Below are positions 46,027 through 56,442 of a DNA stretch of 64,000 bases, in pieces. Both the position numbers and the translations under genes were made by a program. How positions within the stretch are numbered: position 1 is the stretch's first letter; every line of letters starts with the position of its first letter. Below the pieces are notes generated by a model. The model did no database searches. It was not told the origin of the DNA and saw only the letters and a list, made by a program, of their open reading frames with translations. Origin of the DNA: Agroathelia rolfsii (taxonomy: Eukaryota > Basidiomycota > Agaricomycetes > Amylocorticiales > Amylocorticiaceae); NCBI GenBank assembly GCA_018343915.1, contig JABRWF010000008.1:1550001-1614000 (forward strand), written 5' to 3'.

Positions 46027-47424
46027 ATGTCCGAGGAAGAAGACATTTACATCGAAGAAGAAGGTACCCAAACAGATTTTACGGGGTATTCCTCACAAGA
46101 AACACAGACAGAAGTCTGCATCGAGGCAGTACTTGATATCGCCGCACCCGCCCCAGTATGCGTTGAGCCAGGCTCCGCCCTACTTCCGCTACCCCCGTCC
46201 CCCGACACTTATTCCCGCTCCCTCTCCCCAATCCCCGAAAGCCCTTCAACAATGTCTCGCCAATCTGGAGCAACCACTCCGCTTCCTCCGCCTCCTCCTT
46301 CGACAACGGAGGAAACCCTCCACATCCTTTCCGACCTCCAGGCTACCCAAGCGAGCCTGACCCGCCTCATGCAGCAAATGATGGAGGCGAACCAGCGCTT
46401 AGTCCACATCGTGGAAAACCCACCTCAGCCAACGGTACGGGTGGAAACCGCACCCGGAGGTCAGACGATCTCTTCCGGAAAGGAGATCGGAGACAAGCCT
46501 AAGGCTTTTTCCGGAGACTGGAAGACATACCAGTCATTCATTTTTGGGTTTGAGAATTACCTGGAAATGAATCCGGAGGTTTACAGCACGGATGTGAAAA
46601 AGGCCCGGCTTCTAGTAGGGCTGTTAGACGGAGCGCCAAAGAGATGGGCGCAAAAATATCATGAGGAAATGAAGACCAAGGGGTTTAAGTGGGAGCAGTT
46701 GTACTCCGCTTTCAAAACCCTGTACGGGTCGCGGGACTTTGCCCGGTACGCACTCCAGTGCTTGACCTCCCTGGAGCAACGAACGTCCTCTGTCCAGGAC
46801 TACACCAGCGAATTCTCCTCCCTAGCAGCCCAAACTAAACTATCGGAGGAGGACCAACGTGTTCGGTTCCACCAAGGACTAAACCAAAAAATTCGATCAG
46901 TCCTGGCAGGATGGCCGAGGGATAGGAAGGACACTCTTCCACACCTAATAGATGCAGCACAGGAGGCGGAAGAGGAGCTCCGATCAGCTGGCCTGTGGAA
47001 GGATCAGTGGAAGCCGAGAGGAGGATTGCAGCAGGGGTCCGCATTGGCCGGAACAGCCGGAAACCCCATTACGATCAACGCTGCCGGAAGCAGCCCAGCC
47101 GTACCAGCCCCCATCCCTGTTCAGCCTGTCACGAAGGGGCCTATCGATTGGTCCACAATCCAATGCTTCAACTGCGGAAAGTATGGGCATATAGCGAGGA
47201 GATGCAGGAGTGCTCCTTCCGCTAAAATCTCCGCACCTCCGATTCCGGCTCGGAACCCTGCACGCCTGCAGGCAACCTCCCAGGTTCCGCAACCTTCCAC
47301 GCCTCAACCCTCCTCACCTCCACCTTCCGACGGAGCCTCCGGCCTGACAATGGCGGACATGCAGCAGATGCTGGAAGATCAAGCCGCAGCGATTGCGGAA
47401 TTCAAAGACAAGGCGGGTTTTTGA
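46027..47424 (+). CDS. Gy-A Gag
   Basis: 465 aa. An acidic and Pro/Ser-rich N terminus is followed by the capsid-like domain (SGDWKTYQSFIFGFENYLEM, AFKTLYGSRDFARYALQ, TKLSEEDQRVRFHQGLN) and NPITINAAG. One CX2CX4HX4C zinc knuckle (CFNCGKYGHIARRC) lies near residue 381. The end is KDKAGF. The product packages element RNA. No nonsense codon. The stop TGA (47422-47424) overlaps the GGGTTTT heptamer that leads into pol. Confidence 0.92.
   Translation: MSEEEDIYIEEEGTQTDFTGYSSQETQTEVCIEAVLDIAAPAPVCVEPGSALLPLPPSPDTYSRSLSPIPESPSTMSRQSGATTPLPPPPPSTTEETLHILSDLQATQASLTRLMQQMMEANQRLVHIVENPPQPTVRVETAPGGQTISSGKEIGDKPKAFSGDWKTYQSFIFGFENYLEMNPEVYSTDVKKARLLVGLLDGAPKRWAQKYHEEMKTKGFKWEQLYSAFKTLYGSRDFARYALQCLTSLEQRTSSVQDYTSEFSSLAAQTKLSEEDQRVRFHQGLNQKIRSVLAGWPRDRKDTLPHLIDAAQEAEEELRSAGLWKDQWKPRGGLQQGSALAGTAGNPITINAAGSSPAVPAPIPVQPVTKGPIDWSTIQCFNCGKYGHIARRCRSAPSAKISAPPIPARNPARLQATSQVPQPSTPQPSSPPPSDGASGLTMADMQQMLEDQAAAIAEFKDKAGF
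47415..47421 (+). promoter_or_regulatory. Putative -1 frameshift site at gag-pol junction
   Basis: In gag frame the bases read G GGT TTT followed by TGA, an X XXY YYZ heptamer. The pol frame is -1 relative to gag and is open at once (TTG ATT GGG). The same heptamer is at the same place in Gy-B (41312-41306) and Gy-E (57909-57915). Confidence 0.65.
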
Positions 47425-50400
47425 TTGGGTCAGAAGAAAGGGCCATTCTGGCTGACCCCTACATACAAAATAGAATCTCTTCTTTTTCATCTTGTACCTC
47501 TACTTCTTTTTCTATTGCTTCTTCTGTATCCGGTGCGAATGGACAGCACCTTCACATACCAATTATGTTCCATGGACTCTTTTCCACTATTTCCTGCTCC
47601 GCAATGATTGATTCCGGCGCCTCCTCATCATTTGTACATTCCGACTTTGTAAAAAGGAATAAAATCCGTACTCGCCTTCTCCCTACCCCGATTGATGTAC
47701 TCAATATTGACAACTCCGCCAATAAGTCCGGACGAATCACAGAGATAGCTATCCTAAATACGACAATTAGTGATGTAAGAAAACGGCTCCCTTTTTTAGT
47801 TACCAATATTGGTCCGGAGGATGTCATCTTGGGAATTGATTGGCTACGTCTGGAGAATCCAATCATCAACTGGAAGAAAGCGGACATCCGCCTACCTCCG
47901 ACATCGAAGATCTCTGCATCTATGGAGACAAACGCACTTCCGAAATGGGCGGAGAAATATGCATCCGTCTTTTCAAAAGATGCCTCTGATCGTCTCCCAA
48001 CAAGAAAGCCTTGGGACCATAAGATTATTCTAAAGGAAGGCGCAAACCTCCGACGAAGCAAGGCGTACCCCCTATCACCAAAAGAATTGGAAGCCCTGGA
48101 TGAATATCTGGAGGAAAATCTTAGAAAGGGGTATATCCGGAAATCGGAGAGCCCAATAGCAGCTCCGATGTTCTTCGTCCCTAAGAAAAATGGCTCCTTA
48201 AGACCAGTGCAGGACTATCGAAAGTTGAATGCGGAAACGATTCAAAATGCATACCCCCTCCCACTAATTTCGGAACTACAAGACAAGATGACTTGCTTCC
48301 GTACCTTTGCCAAGATTGACCTCCGCTGGGGGTTCCACAACATCTGGCTCCGTGAAGGAGATGAGCATAAAGCTGCATTTATCACCAACCGTGGTCTCTT
48401 CGAACCTCTCATTATGACCTTTGGCCTTTGCAATGCCCCTGCAACTATGCAAACAATGATGGATGATGTATTTTATCAACTATACCAAACTGGTTGGTTG
48501 GTACACTATATTGATGATATCATTATTGGAGGTGAAAATGAGCCGGAGCTCCGGAAGTTAGTCCTGGAAGTCTTAGAGATCCTTAAGTCCAATGATCTGT
48601 ATGCCAACCTTGAAAAATTTGAATATGATGTACCAGAGGTTGACATTCTTGGAGCATTAGTATCGTATGGTCAAATAAGAATGACTCCGGAGAAGGTTAA
48701 GGCAATCCTGGAGTGGCCTGTGCCAACCAAAGTTTCGGAGGTCCGCAAGTTCCGGGGGTTAGCCAATTACTATCGGAGATTTGTGCGGAACTTTGGAACA
48801 ATGTGTAAACCACTGGATCGTCTTACCGGAAAGGTGGATTGGACATGGGGACCGGAAGAGCAAAAGGCATTTGATAATCTTAAGGAAGCATTCACTACAG
48901 CGCCGGTTCTGGCAGGATATAATCAATTTGCGGAAACAAGAGTTGAAACGGATGCATCTAGCTATGCTACCGGAGCAGTCCTTCTTCAGAAACAATCGGA
49001 TGGTTCTTGGAGACCCGTTGCATTTTTATCACAGTCCATGAATCAGGCGGAACGGAACTACGACATTTGGGACAAGGAAATGCTTGCAATTATCAGAGCA
49101 CTTGATAACTGGCGATATTATCTCATTGGCCTACCTTCCGCTTTCGATATCCATACAGACCACAAGAACCTGGAATACTGGAAGACAGCTCGGAACCTCA
49201 CGCGGAGACAAGCTCGATGGTCACTTTTCCTCTCGGAGTTCAATTTTGTTATTTCCTACCTAAAAGGCTCAGAGAATGGTAGAGCAGACCCACTCTCTCG
49301 GCGACCGGACTTCCAAGTATCAGATGCGGATGACAATCTGGATCAAATAGTGCTTAACCCTAGCCTTTTCCGTATCAATGCCGCACGAAGAGGGCATGTT
49401 GAAATTCATGGAGAAAGTTCGATTCTAGATCGGATCCGGAGAAAAGGAAGGGATGCGGAAGTCGCGGAAGCACTATCCCTCGTCAAGGAGCTCGGTCCAG
49501 TAAAACTCCGCAATGGTCTTGAGGAGTGGAATGAGGAGAATGGATTGATCCTCCATCGCGGAAAGATCTACGTTCCACATGATCCGGACCTCCGAACGGA
49601 GATCATCAAGGCTTACCATGATACCTATGCCGCTGGACATCCCGGAAGGCACAAGACGCTCGAACTTGTTAGTAGGAACTACTGGTGGCCCGGAATCACG
49701 AAATCCGTCAATACTTATGTCGAATCCTGTCTAACCTGTCAAGCTAACAAAACGTCCAGACAACCTCCGGCGGGTCTCCTATCTCCGCTCCCAGTCCCGG
49801 GGCATCCGTGGGAACATGTCACAGCAGATATGATTGTAAAACTGCCAGAGTCACATGGGTACAACTCAATTCTTGTTGTTGTCGACCGTCTTACAAAGAT
49901 AGTACACCTGATCCCGACCAAGGAAGCAATCACCTCCGCTGAAATGGCTGAGCTATATCTCCGAAACATCTTCCGCCTACATGGCCTTCCGAAACAGTGG
50001 ACCTCCGATCGCGGACCCCAGTTCGCTAGTCAAGTGATGAAAGAGATACACAAACAACTAGGCATTAAGACATCTCTTTCCACAGCCTATCACCCACAAT
50101 CGGATGGACAAACAGAATGGCTGAACCAAGAGGTCGAAGTATATATCCGATACTATGTTTCGCATCGACAAGAGGATTGGTCGGAACTTCTCTCTATGGC
50201 GGAATTTGCTCTCAATAATCGGCAACAAGCATCTGTCGGAGCATCCCCATTTGAACTCAACTACGGCTTCTCTCCACATATGAACCTCACCCCGGCGGGA
50301 GCAGTCAAAACCGTCGGAGCGGAGAATTGGTTATCCAAAATTGCGGAACTTCAGGAAGATGCTAAAGCTGCCATGAGCCTAGCAAACGAGAAAATGAAGT

Positions 50401-51995
50401 ACTTCTTTGATCGACATGCTAGTGAACAGTGTTATGAGTTGGACATTTTTCGCCTTTTCTTTACGGACATGTACATATTTTTCTTGTATTTTTACGATTT
50501 TTATTAACTGAGATGCGGACAAAATACCTTGCAGGCGACATTTTGACGCGTGCGTGACTGGCTGTGTTAGCCCCACGTGACAGGAGTGCTCGTGACAAGA
50601 GTATATTAGGAAGGCGGAGTCTAGATCATTCCTTTTCATCAAAAGGTCTAGACTCAGGAACCAGGGTCGTTCCGATCACTGTGCGATTACTAAGGAGTAC
50701 TAGACTCATCATTCCAATCGGATGCTCATCGGACTTAGTCACAAAGCACTGCCCCTGCATTCTAGTCAATTCCGCTTACGAACCCTGCTGCGCACAGACC
50801 ATCAAGGCTGCGCACAGGCCCTTCACTTTATGTATAAATACAACCCTGTAGCCCTTACCTGAACTTTAGCTTCGACCTTTTCGCCTTCAGGTAAGGGCAC
50901 CCCCCACTTGTATGCTTACATAAATACTAATATATTTTGCCTTCAGGCTTACCCAAAGTCCTAGCCCGCCCCCTCTCTCTCTCTTACATCCCTTCCCTAT
51001 TAAGTATAAGGCCTCAAGGGCATCTTAGTAGGAGACTACGTAAAGCCTTGTTATAAGAAGGCATTAAGTGTTAAGTCCTCAATACACAGAGGCATTGTGC
51101 ATGATACCAAAACCCTGTTCACTCAGGTAGGGGCAGTAACAAGACCCCTTAGGCGTTCGTTGAGTACGGAGGGCTAAGCCGCCTATTCTGAGTAAGACAA
51201 CCTAGTAGAAACTATTTGACGCAAAGAGAGCACACGGGAAGCCTTTGGCTAGAGTACCGAACGCAATCCAAGCAAAGTAGAGTCTCGGGGTTACTATTAC
51301 AAAGGAATAGCAACGGGAGCACGTACGCGCCTACTTAAAACCAGACATATACGCATTGTAAAAGGGACCTTACAGTCCACCCTCGTACCTTCGAGAGGGT
51401 TAACGTTGTTTGGTTAGTCAAGAGCGTAAGCCTTGACAAACAGCCTAAGTACACCATAGGAGACAAAGTCTGGCTCAGTACAGAAAATCTGAAGCTCCGC
51501 CAACCCAGCAAAAAGCTCTCCGCAAAATGGATTGGCCCATACAAAGTGACGGAGAATGTCGGAGATCGAGCATGTCGTTTGGCCATACCACGGAGATGGG
51601 CGATTCACGACGTCTTCTACATTTCCTTACTGAAACCGCATTTCTCCTCTAGTAGACATACCTCCGCACCGGAGCCAGTCAAAATAGAAGGGGAGGAGGA
51701 GCATGAAGTTGAGAAAATCAAAGACTCACGGATTAGTCGGAGAACGAAGAAAATCGAATATCTCATTGTCTGGAAAGGGTACCCCGGAGAGGAGTCATGG
51801 GAAAAGGAGGCGGACGTCCGAAATGCGTCGGAGCTGATCAAAAAGTTCCATCGGAAACACCCTAATGCGCCCAAACGCTTAACAGCTGCAGCCTTTAAGG
51901 ACATTCCGTTCCGACCATTGGAGAATTTTACGGAGACAGTGGCGTCAACCACAGCAGGATGGGAACTAGGGATGTTCCGGAGGAAATCCCCGTAG
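47421..51995 (+). CDS. Gy-A Pol, interrupted by a solo LTR-5
   Basis: Two pieces, 47421-50429 and 51444-51995, are in one frame of 1186 codons with no nonsense. Protease MIDSGASS near residue 64; RT with VHYIDDIIIGG near 365; RNase H ETDASSYATGA near 512; integrase zinc finger GHPGRHKTLELV...CLTCQANK near 735-775; core with VVDRLTKIVHLI, TSDRGPQF and SDGQTE; chromodomain YLIVWKGYPGEESWEKEADV at the end. The chromodomain usually directs integration to H3K9-methylated chromatin. One likely C-to-T change gives TEWLNQ where relatives have TERLNQ. The insert makes this copy non-functional as it stands. Confidence 0.9.
50430..51438 (+). mobile_element. Solo LTR-5 inside Gy-A pol
   Basis: 1009 bp, TGTTATGAGTTGGACATT to AGCCTTGACA, flanked by AACAG at 50425-50429 and 51439-51443. 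TATAAATA at 50833-50840. It must be younger than Gy-A. Confidence 0.9.
50852..50897 (+). promoter_or_regulatory. LTR-5 start-site hairpin
   Basis: Perfect 12-bp arms CCCTTACCTGAA (50852-50863) and TTCAGGTAAGGG (50886-50897) enclose a 22-nt loop with TAGCTTCGACCT (50867-50878). The TATAAATA box is 11 bases upstream. Stem bases differ from LTR-A on both sides in a compensatory way (CTTA/TAAG against CTTG/CAAG). Confidence 0.7.
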
Positions 51996-52006
51996 GAAGG
52001 GGGTAA
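51991..52006 (+). promoter_or_regulatory. Gy-A polypurine tract
   Basis: GTAGGAAGGGGGTAA lies directly before the 3' LTR and includes the end of pol. The same tract, inverted, borders Gy-B, Gy-C and Gy-D. Confidence 0.75.
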
Positions 52007-53725
52007 TATTATGAGTTGGACTTTTGTACTATAAATTTTTTGTTATTTATTCAAACAATGTATTATATTTCTTTTCTTTTTCTTTTATTACCCTCAGAGC
52101 ATGGTCTATAGGCAGTGAGCGGTCCTATGATTGGCCCTCATGTGACTAAGCCGCACGCTACAGGAGTAATCGTGAGTTGTGCGTTTCTTGTTCACCATTC
52201 CGCACAACTCTGGAGTACAAACCTCCGACCACTGACCGACTCCTAACGGATACTGGTTCCGCTACATACCTCTGAGCTTCCACTCCGGAACTCTTGAGGA
52301 GCTCCGCTCCTGAGCGCGGAGCCTCCGCAAGTGTTGTATCTCCGCACGGCTGCCCGTCGGAGTTAGGGAAAAGGTCTCCCCCTGCATATTCTACTTTTTC
52401 TATCTCTTGTCTCCGCGTCGGAACTAGCGCGGAGCTTTCGTAGTAGTATAAGTAGTTGATGTAACTTGTCCTGAAAGGTCAGCTTTGACCTCTTTGCCTT
52501 CAGGCAAGTATTTTGTCAAGGGATCACTCTTGACTATGCGGAGATAATCAAAGTAACCTCCTGCCACTAAATAAAAGTACCTAAGTCGCAAGTTTTCCCA
52601 CACTACACAAACCCTTTTATCTATTGAGGGTGGTAAGGGTACTCTGCTTACGCCTTACAAAGCTTCCGGAGACTTAAGTCGAAGGAGAGCGGAGGTTCCG
52701 GAACTCCCGATTCACGCGTCATGCGTCTAACTATGTAATCTAGGGAATTTCACCCTACTAAGTGAGAAGAAAAGAGTGCTAAGACGCTGGGCTAGGCCCG
52801 GAGGTTAGTGAACCCTGAAGGCAAAGGTTTTATTAGTAATCTACTTTAATGGAATACAACCTGAATACTTGCCTGAAGGCAAAGAGGTCAAAGCTGGCCT
52901 TTCAGGACAAGTTACATACACTACTTATACTACTACGAAAGCTCCGCGCTAGTTCCGACGCGGAGGAAAGACAAAGAGAAAGTAGGGTATGCGGGGGAAG
53001 ACCTTTTCCCTAACTCCGACGGGCAGCCGTGCGGAGATACAACACTTCCGGAGGTTCCGCGCTCAGGAGCGGAGCTCCGCAGGAGCTTGGGAGCGGAAGC
53101 TCGGAGGTGTGTAGCGGAACCAGTATCCGTTAGGAATCGGTCAGTGATCGGAGGTTTGTACTCTGGAGTTGTGCGGAATGGTGAACAGGAAAACGCACAA
53201 CTCACGATTACTCCTGTAGCGTGCGGCTTAGTCACATGAGGGCCAATCATAGGACCGCTCACTGCCTACAGACCACGCTCTGAGGGTAATATAATAAAAG
53301 AAAATGAAAAGAAATATAATACATTGTTTGAAAAATAACGAAAAATTTATAGTACAAAAGTTCAACTCATAACATATTTAGTGTTTGTATTTCTCTTAGA
53401 ATTACTCAATCAACTTCGCCTTCAGGGTTCACTAACCTCCGGGCCTAGCCCCGCGTCTTAGCACAACAACACATTCAATTAGTAGGGTGAAATTCCCTAG
53501 ATTACTTAGTTAGACGCGTGACGCGTGAATCGGAAGTTCCGGAACTTCCGCTCCCCTCCGACTTAAGTCTCCGGAAGCTTTGTAAGGCATAAGCAGAGTA
53601 CCCTTACCACCCTCAATAGATAAAAGGGTTTGTGTAGTGTGGGAAAACTTGTGACTTAGGTACTTTACTTAGTGGCGAGAGATTATTTTGATTATCTCCG
53701 CATAGTCAAGAGTGATCCCTTGACA
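52007..53725 (+). repeat. LTR-A, 3' LTR of Gy-A, split
   Basis: Pieces 52007-52513 and 53380-53725 total 853 bp like the 5' LTR. It begins TATTATGAG rather than TGTTATGAG. Confidence 0.88.
52514..53374 (-). mobile_element. Reverse solo LTR-A inside the Gy-A 3' LTR
   Basis: 861 bp, TGTCAAGGGATCACTC to CAACTCATAACA, flanked by TATTT at 52509-52513 and 53375-53379. The same LTR family has inserted into itself in inverse orientation. Confidence 0.9.
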
Positions 53726-54138
53726 CCGATAGTGGGTGTTGTATCCATTGTAGTTGTTGCGGCCCACAGCTGCTAATGAATCCTGCATTGACGTCCAAAT
53801 GTGTGAAAATGGAAGAGTGACTGAAAAGTAAAAAGGCACCAAGGCCAGGGAAAGATCATGACAAGCAGAGAAGGAGGAAACATAAGGGAGTCTTGTCAAG
53901 GGAATAATGATAGGGCAAAATACTATCAAAGTATAAGGAAGTCCAAAAGGAATGTGAATGCAAGGGAATGACGAGACCACAGAGAAATATAAAGATGGAA
54001 GGTCTTGTCGCAGAAACATGATGAAGACAATAAAAAGACAATTAAGATAGTAGTCGGAAAATACTGTCAGGCAGGATTTTCTGACTCAAGGTCAGGAAAA
54101 AGAAAAAAAGGACAAATAAGCAAGTAGTCGGAAAATAC
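53726..54138 (-). other. Gy-4 internal region next to its 5' LTR
   Basis: 413 bp, non-coding, A/G-rich. TAGTCGGAAAATACTGTCA occurs at 54051-54069 and again at 54124-54142, where it runs into the LTR-4 start, a 73-bp direct duplication. Confidence 0.5.
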
Positions 54139-55023
54139 TGTCAAGAGCTGCCTTTGCAGCTAGCTCGGGCGATGCGGCGATGCCCCTGGAGCGCTAGTTG
54201 CTAAGCGGCTCACTGCCAGATGGCAGCCCTGTGGGTTTGTGGAGTTGCCTCTTTGATATCTCGGGGCTTGCAGCAATACAGGTGACACGGCAAGTAGGCA
54301 CGGCATACGGCAAGTTGGTGCGGGTGTTCCGGCAAGATCAAGCATAGGCGGAGAGATCAAGCAGGAAGAGAAAAGCTAGACAAGATACTCGAGGACGCTC
54401 GAGTCCACAGGTTGACCGCTAGTGTCAAGGGTACATGTCATGGGTCACTCATGACTCAAACCAACTAAACACATCTAGCCTGGGAAGACTAGGCAAAGGG
54501 GGGGGGGTACTACTGATATCTTTAATCTCCCCCAGTAGGGAGGTGCAACTCATGTTTAAAGACCTAGAGGCAAGGTCTCCCACTGTTTCATGAAGGCTTC
54601 CATGCAACATATAATCACTGGTATTCTTTAAAGTCCCTTTGCCAGATGGGACATGCTGTCTTGGACTAGACACAATTCTTTATACTCCCTGATCCTAGGA
54701 GTCCATGTTCACACATCATGGTGACACATGCTTTCACTCAGTATTATACTCCCTTAGAGCATGGAGTCACAGCATATCCCCTTAACCTTGGGGTCCAGGT
54801 ATAACAAGTCAAAGATGATGATGGGGGGGGGGGGGTAAAACACACAAGAGAGAGAGTGGGAGATGAGAACTTTCAGGTGTGAGTGAGAATGACTCAGAGG
54901 GCAAAAGGTGGTCAAGCTGGATTGCAAAGGCCCTAAGGACAGGCCTCTATATACTGTTTACAAGTACTCTAAGAATAGTCCTTAACTCCACATCAAGGGA
55001 AATAGAAGAAAGGAAAGAGAAAG

Positions 55024-56029
55024 TGTTATAAGTTGGACATTTTTCGCATTTTCTTTACGCACCTGTACATATTTTTATTATATTTTTACGATTTTTATTC
55101 ATGAAGTTATGAACGAAATACCTTGCAGGCGACATCTTGACGCGCGCGTGACTGGCTGTGTTAGCCCCACGTGACAGGAGTGCTCGTGACAAGAGTATAT
55201 TAGGAAAAGGCGGAGTCTAGATCATTCCTTTTCATCAAAAGGTCTAGACTCAGGAACCAGGGTCGTTCCAATCACTGTGCGATTACTAAGGAGTACTAGA
55301 CTCATCATTCCGATCGGTTGCTCATCGGACTTAGGCACAAAGCACTGCCCCTGCATTATTACATGTTCCTGCTTATGAACCCCGGCTGCACACAGACCAT
55401 CAAGGCTGCGCACGGGCCCTTCTGTTTATGTATAAATACAAGCATGTATCCCTTACCTGAACCTTAGCTTTGACCTTCTCGCCTTCAGGTAAGGGCACCT
55501 CCGTTTGTATTCCCTACATATTAACTAATATATATTCTCGCCTTCAGGCTTGTTTATCCTAGCCCACACCCCTCTCTCTCTCGCCTATTTTAGTGTAAGG
55601 CCTCAACGGCATCTAAAGTAGAAATTGTAAGCCCTAGTACCAGAGGGCGATCTAAGTCATAAGTCCTCAATACAAGGAGGCATTGCGCGTGAACCCAAAT
55701 CCTGTTCATTCAGGTAGAGGCAGTAAAAAGTCCTCTCAGACATACGTAGAGCACGGTGGGCTAAGCCGCCTACTCCAAGTAAGAAGCATAGTTAAAACCT
55801 ATTTGACGTGAAGGAAGCAACCGGGAAGCTTAGCGCTAGAGTACCGACCGCAACCCTAGCAAAGTAGGAGTTAACTAAGCATTATTACAAAGGATAGCAA
55901 CGGGAGCACGTGCGTGTCTGCTAAAAACCAACCTAGTAACACGTTGTAAAAGGGGGTCTTACAACCCATCCCTCGTACCTTCGAGAGGGTTAACGTTTGT
56001 TGGTTACGTCAAGAGCGCAAGCCTTGACA
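55024..56029 (+). repeat. LTR-5, 5' LTR of Gy-E
   Basis: 1006 bp, TGTTATAAGTTGGAC to AAGCCTTGACA. Hairpin arms CCCTTACCTGAA at 55450-55461 and TTCAGGTAAGGG at 55484-55495. Confidence 0.88.
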
Positions 56030-56043
56030 TTAGGTCGAAGCTA
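56030..56043 (+). promoter_or_regulatory. Gy-E primer binding site, self-priming type
   Basis: AGGTCGAAGCTA (56032-56043) follows the LTR. It is fully complementary to the loop TAGCTTCGACCT of the LTR-5 at 50867-50878. Its own LTR has TAGCTTTGACCT, leaving one G-U pair. Confidence 0.6.
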
Positions 56044-56442
56044 TACCTAAAAACCACCCGTCGAGCCTTCGCTCCAGGTGTGCAGTCCCAGATACCTGCA
56101 AAATAGCATAAGCCAAGGACCAATTTTTATTTCTACAATTGTTCATACATAAGCAACCTCGAACTGTTTACGGAAGCCATTGGTTGAGTCACCCTCAATT
56201 CCAACCCGTTAAGATTTGTATTTGCCGGTACCTGCACTTCCAGGGAAAGCTTGTGTCGTTACCCGAAGGCACTAGTGCAGAGTTAGTCTGCTGCTTCTAG
56301 GGACTCCTCTTTAGGAGCAAAACTGCTTGGTTGCTTACGTATTTTGCTTACTATACATTCTTTTACATTACCAGAAGGTGGTCGGCTTACTGCCTTGTTT
56401 GAAGAAGAAAAATCTGTGTGTTGAGCCTCCGCTCCACTGTTT
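56044..56442 (+). other. Gy-E 5' leader
   Basis: About 400 bp between PBS and gag. No coding signal. Confidence 0.45.

Larger units (their letters stand above)
44718..53725 (+). mobile_element. Gy-A: young Ty3/gypsy chromovirus
   Basis: Plus orientation. 5' LTR-A 44718-45570 (853 bp); leader with a self-complementary PBS; gag 46027-47424; pol 47421-51995, split by a solo LTR-5; PPT near 51991-52006; 3' LTR 52007-53725, split by a reverse solo LTR-A. The 3' LTR is also 853 bp after removing the insert. No 5-bp duplication flanks it (ATGAG on the left, CCGAT on the right). Confidence 0.9.

Noticed and set aside
53726..53730. CCGAT as target duplication of Gy-A
   Set aside because: The left flank is ATGAG. 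The sequences do not match.
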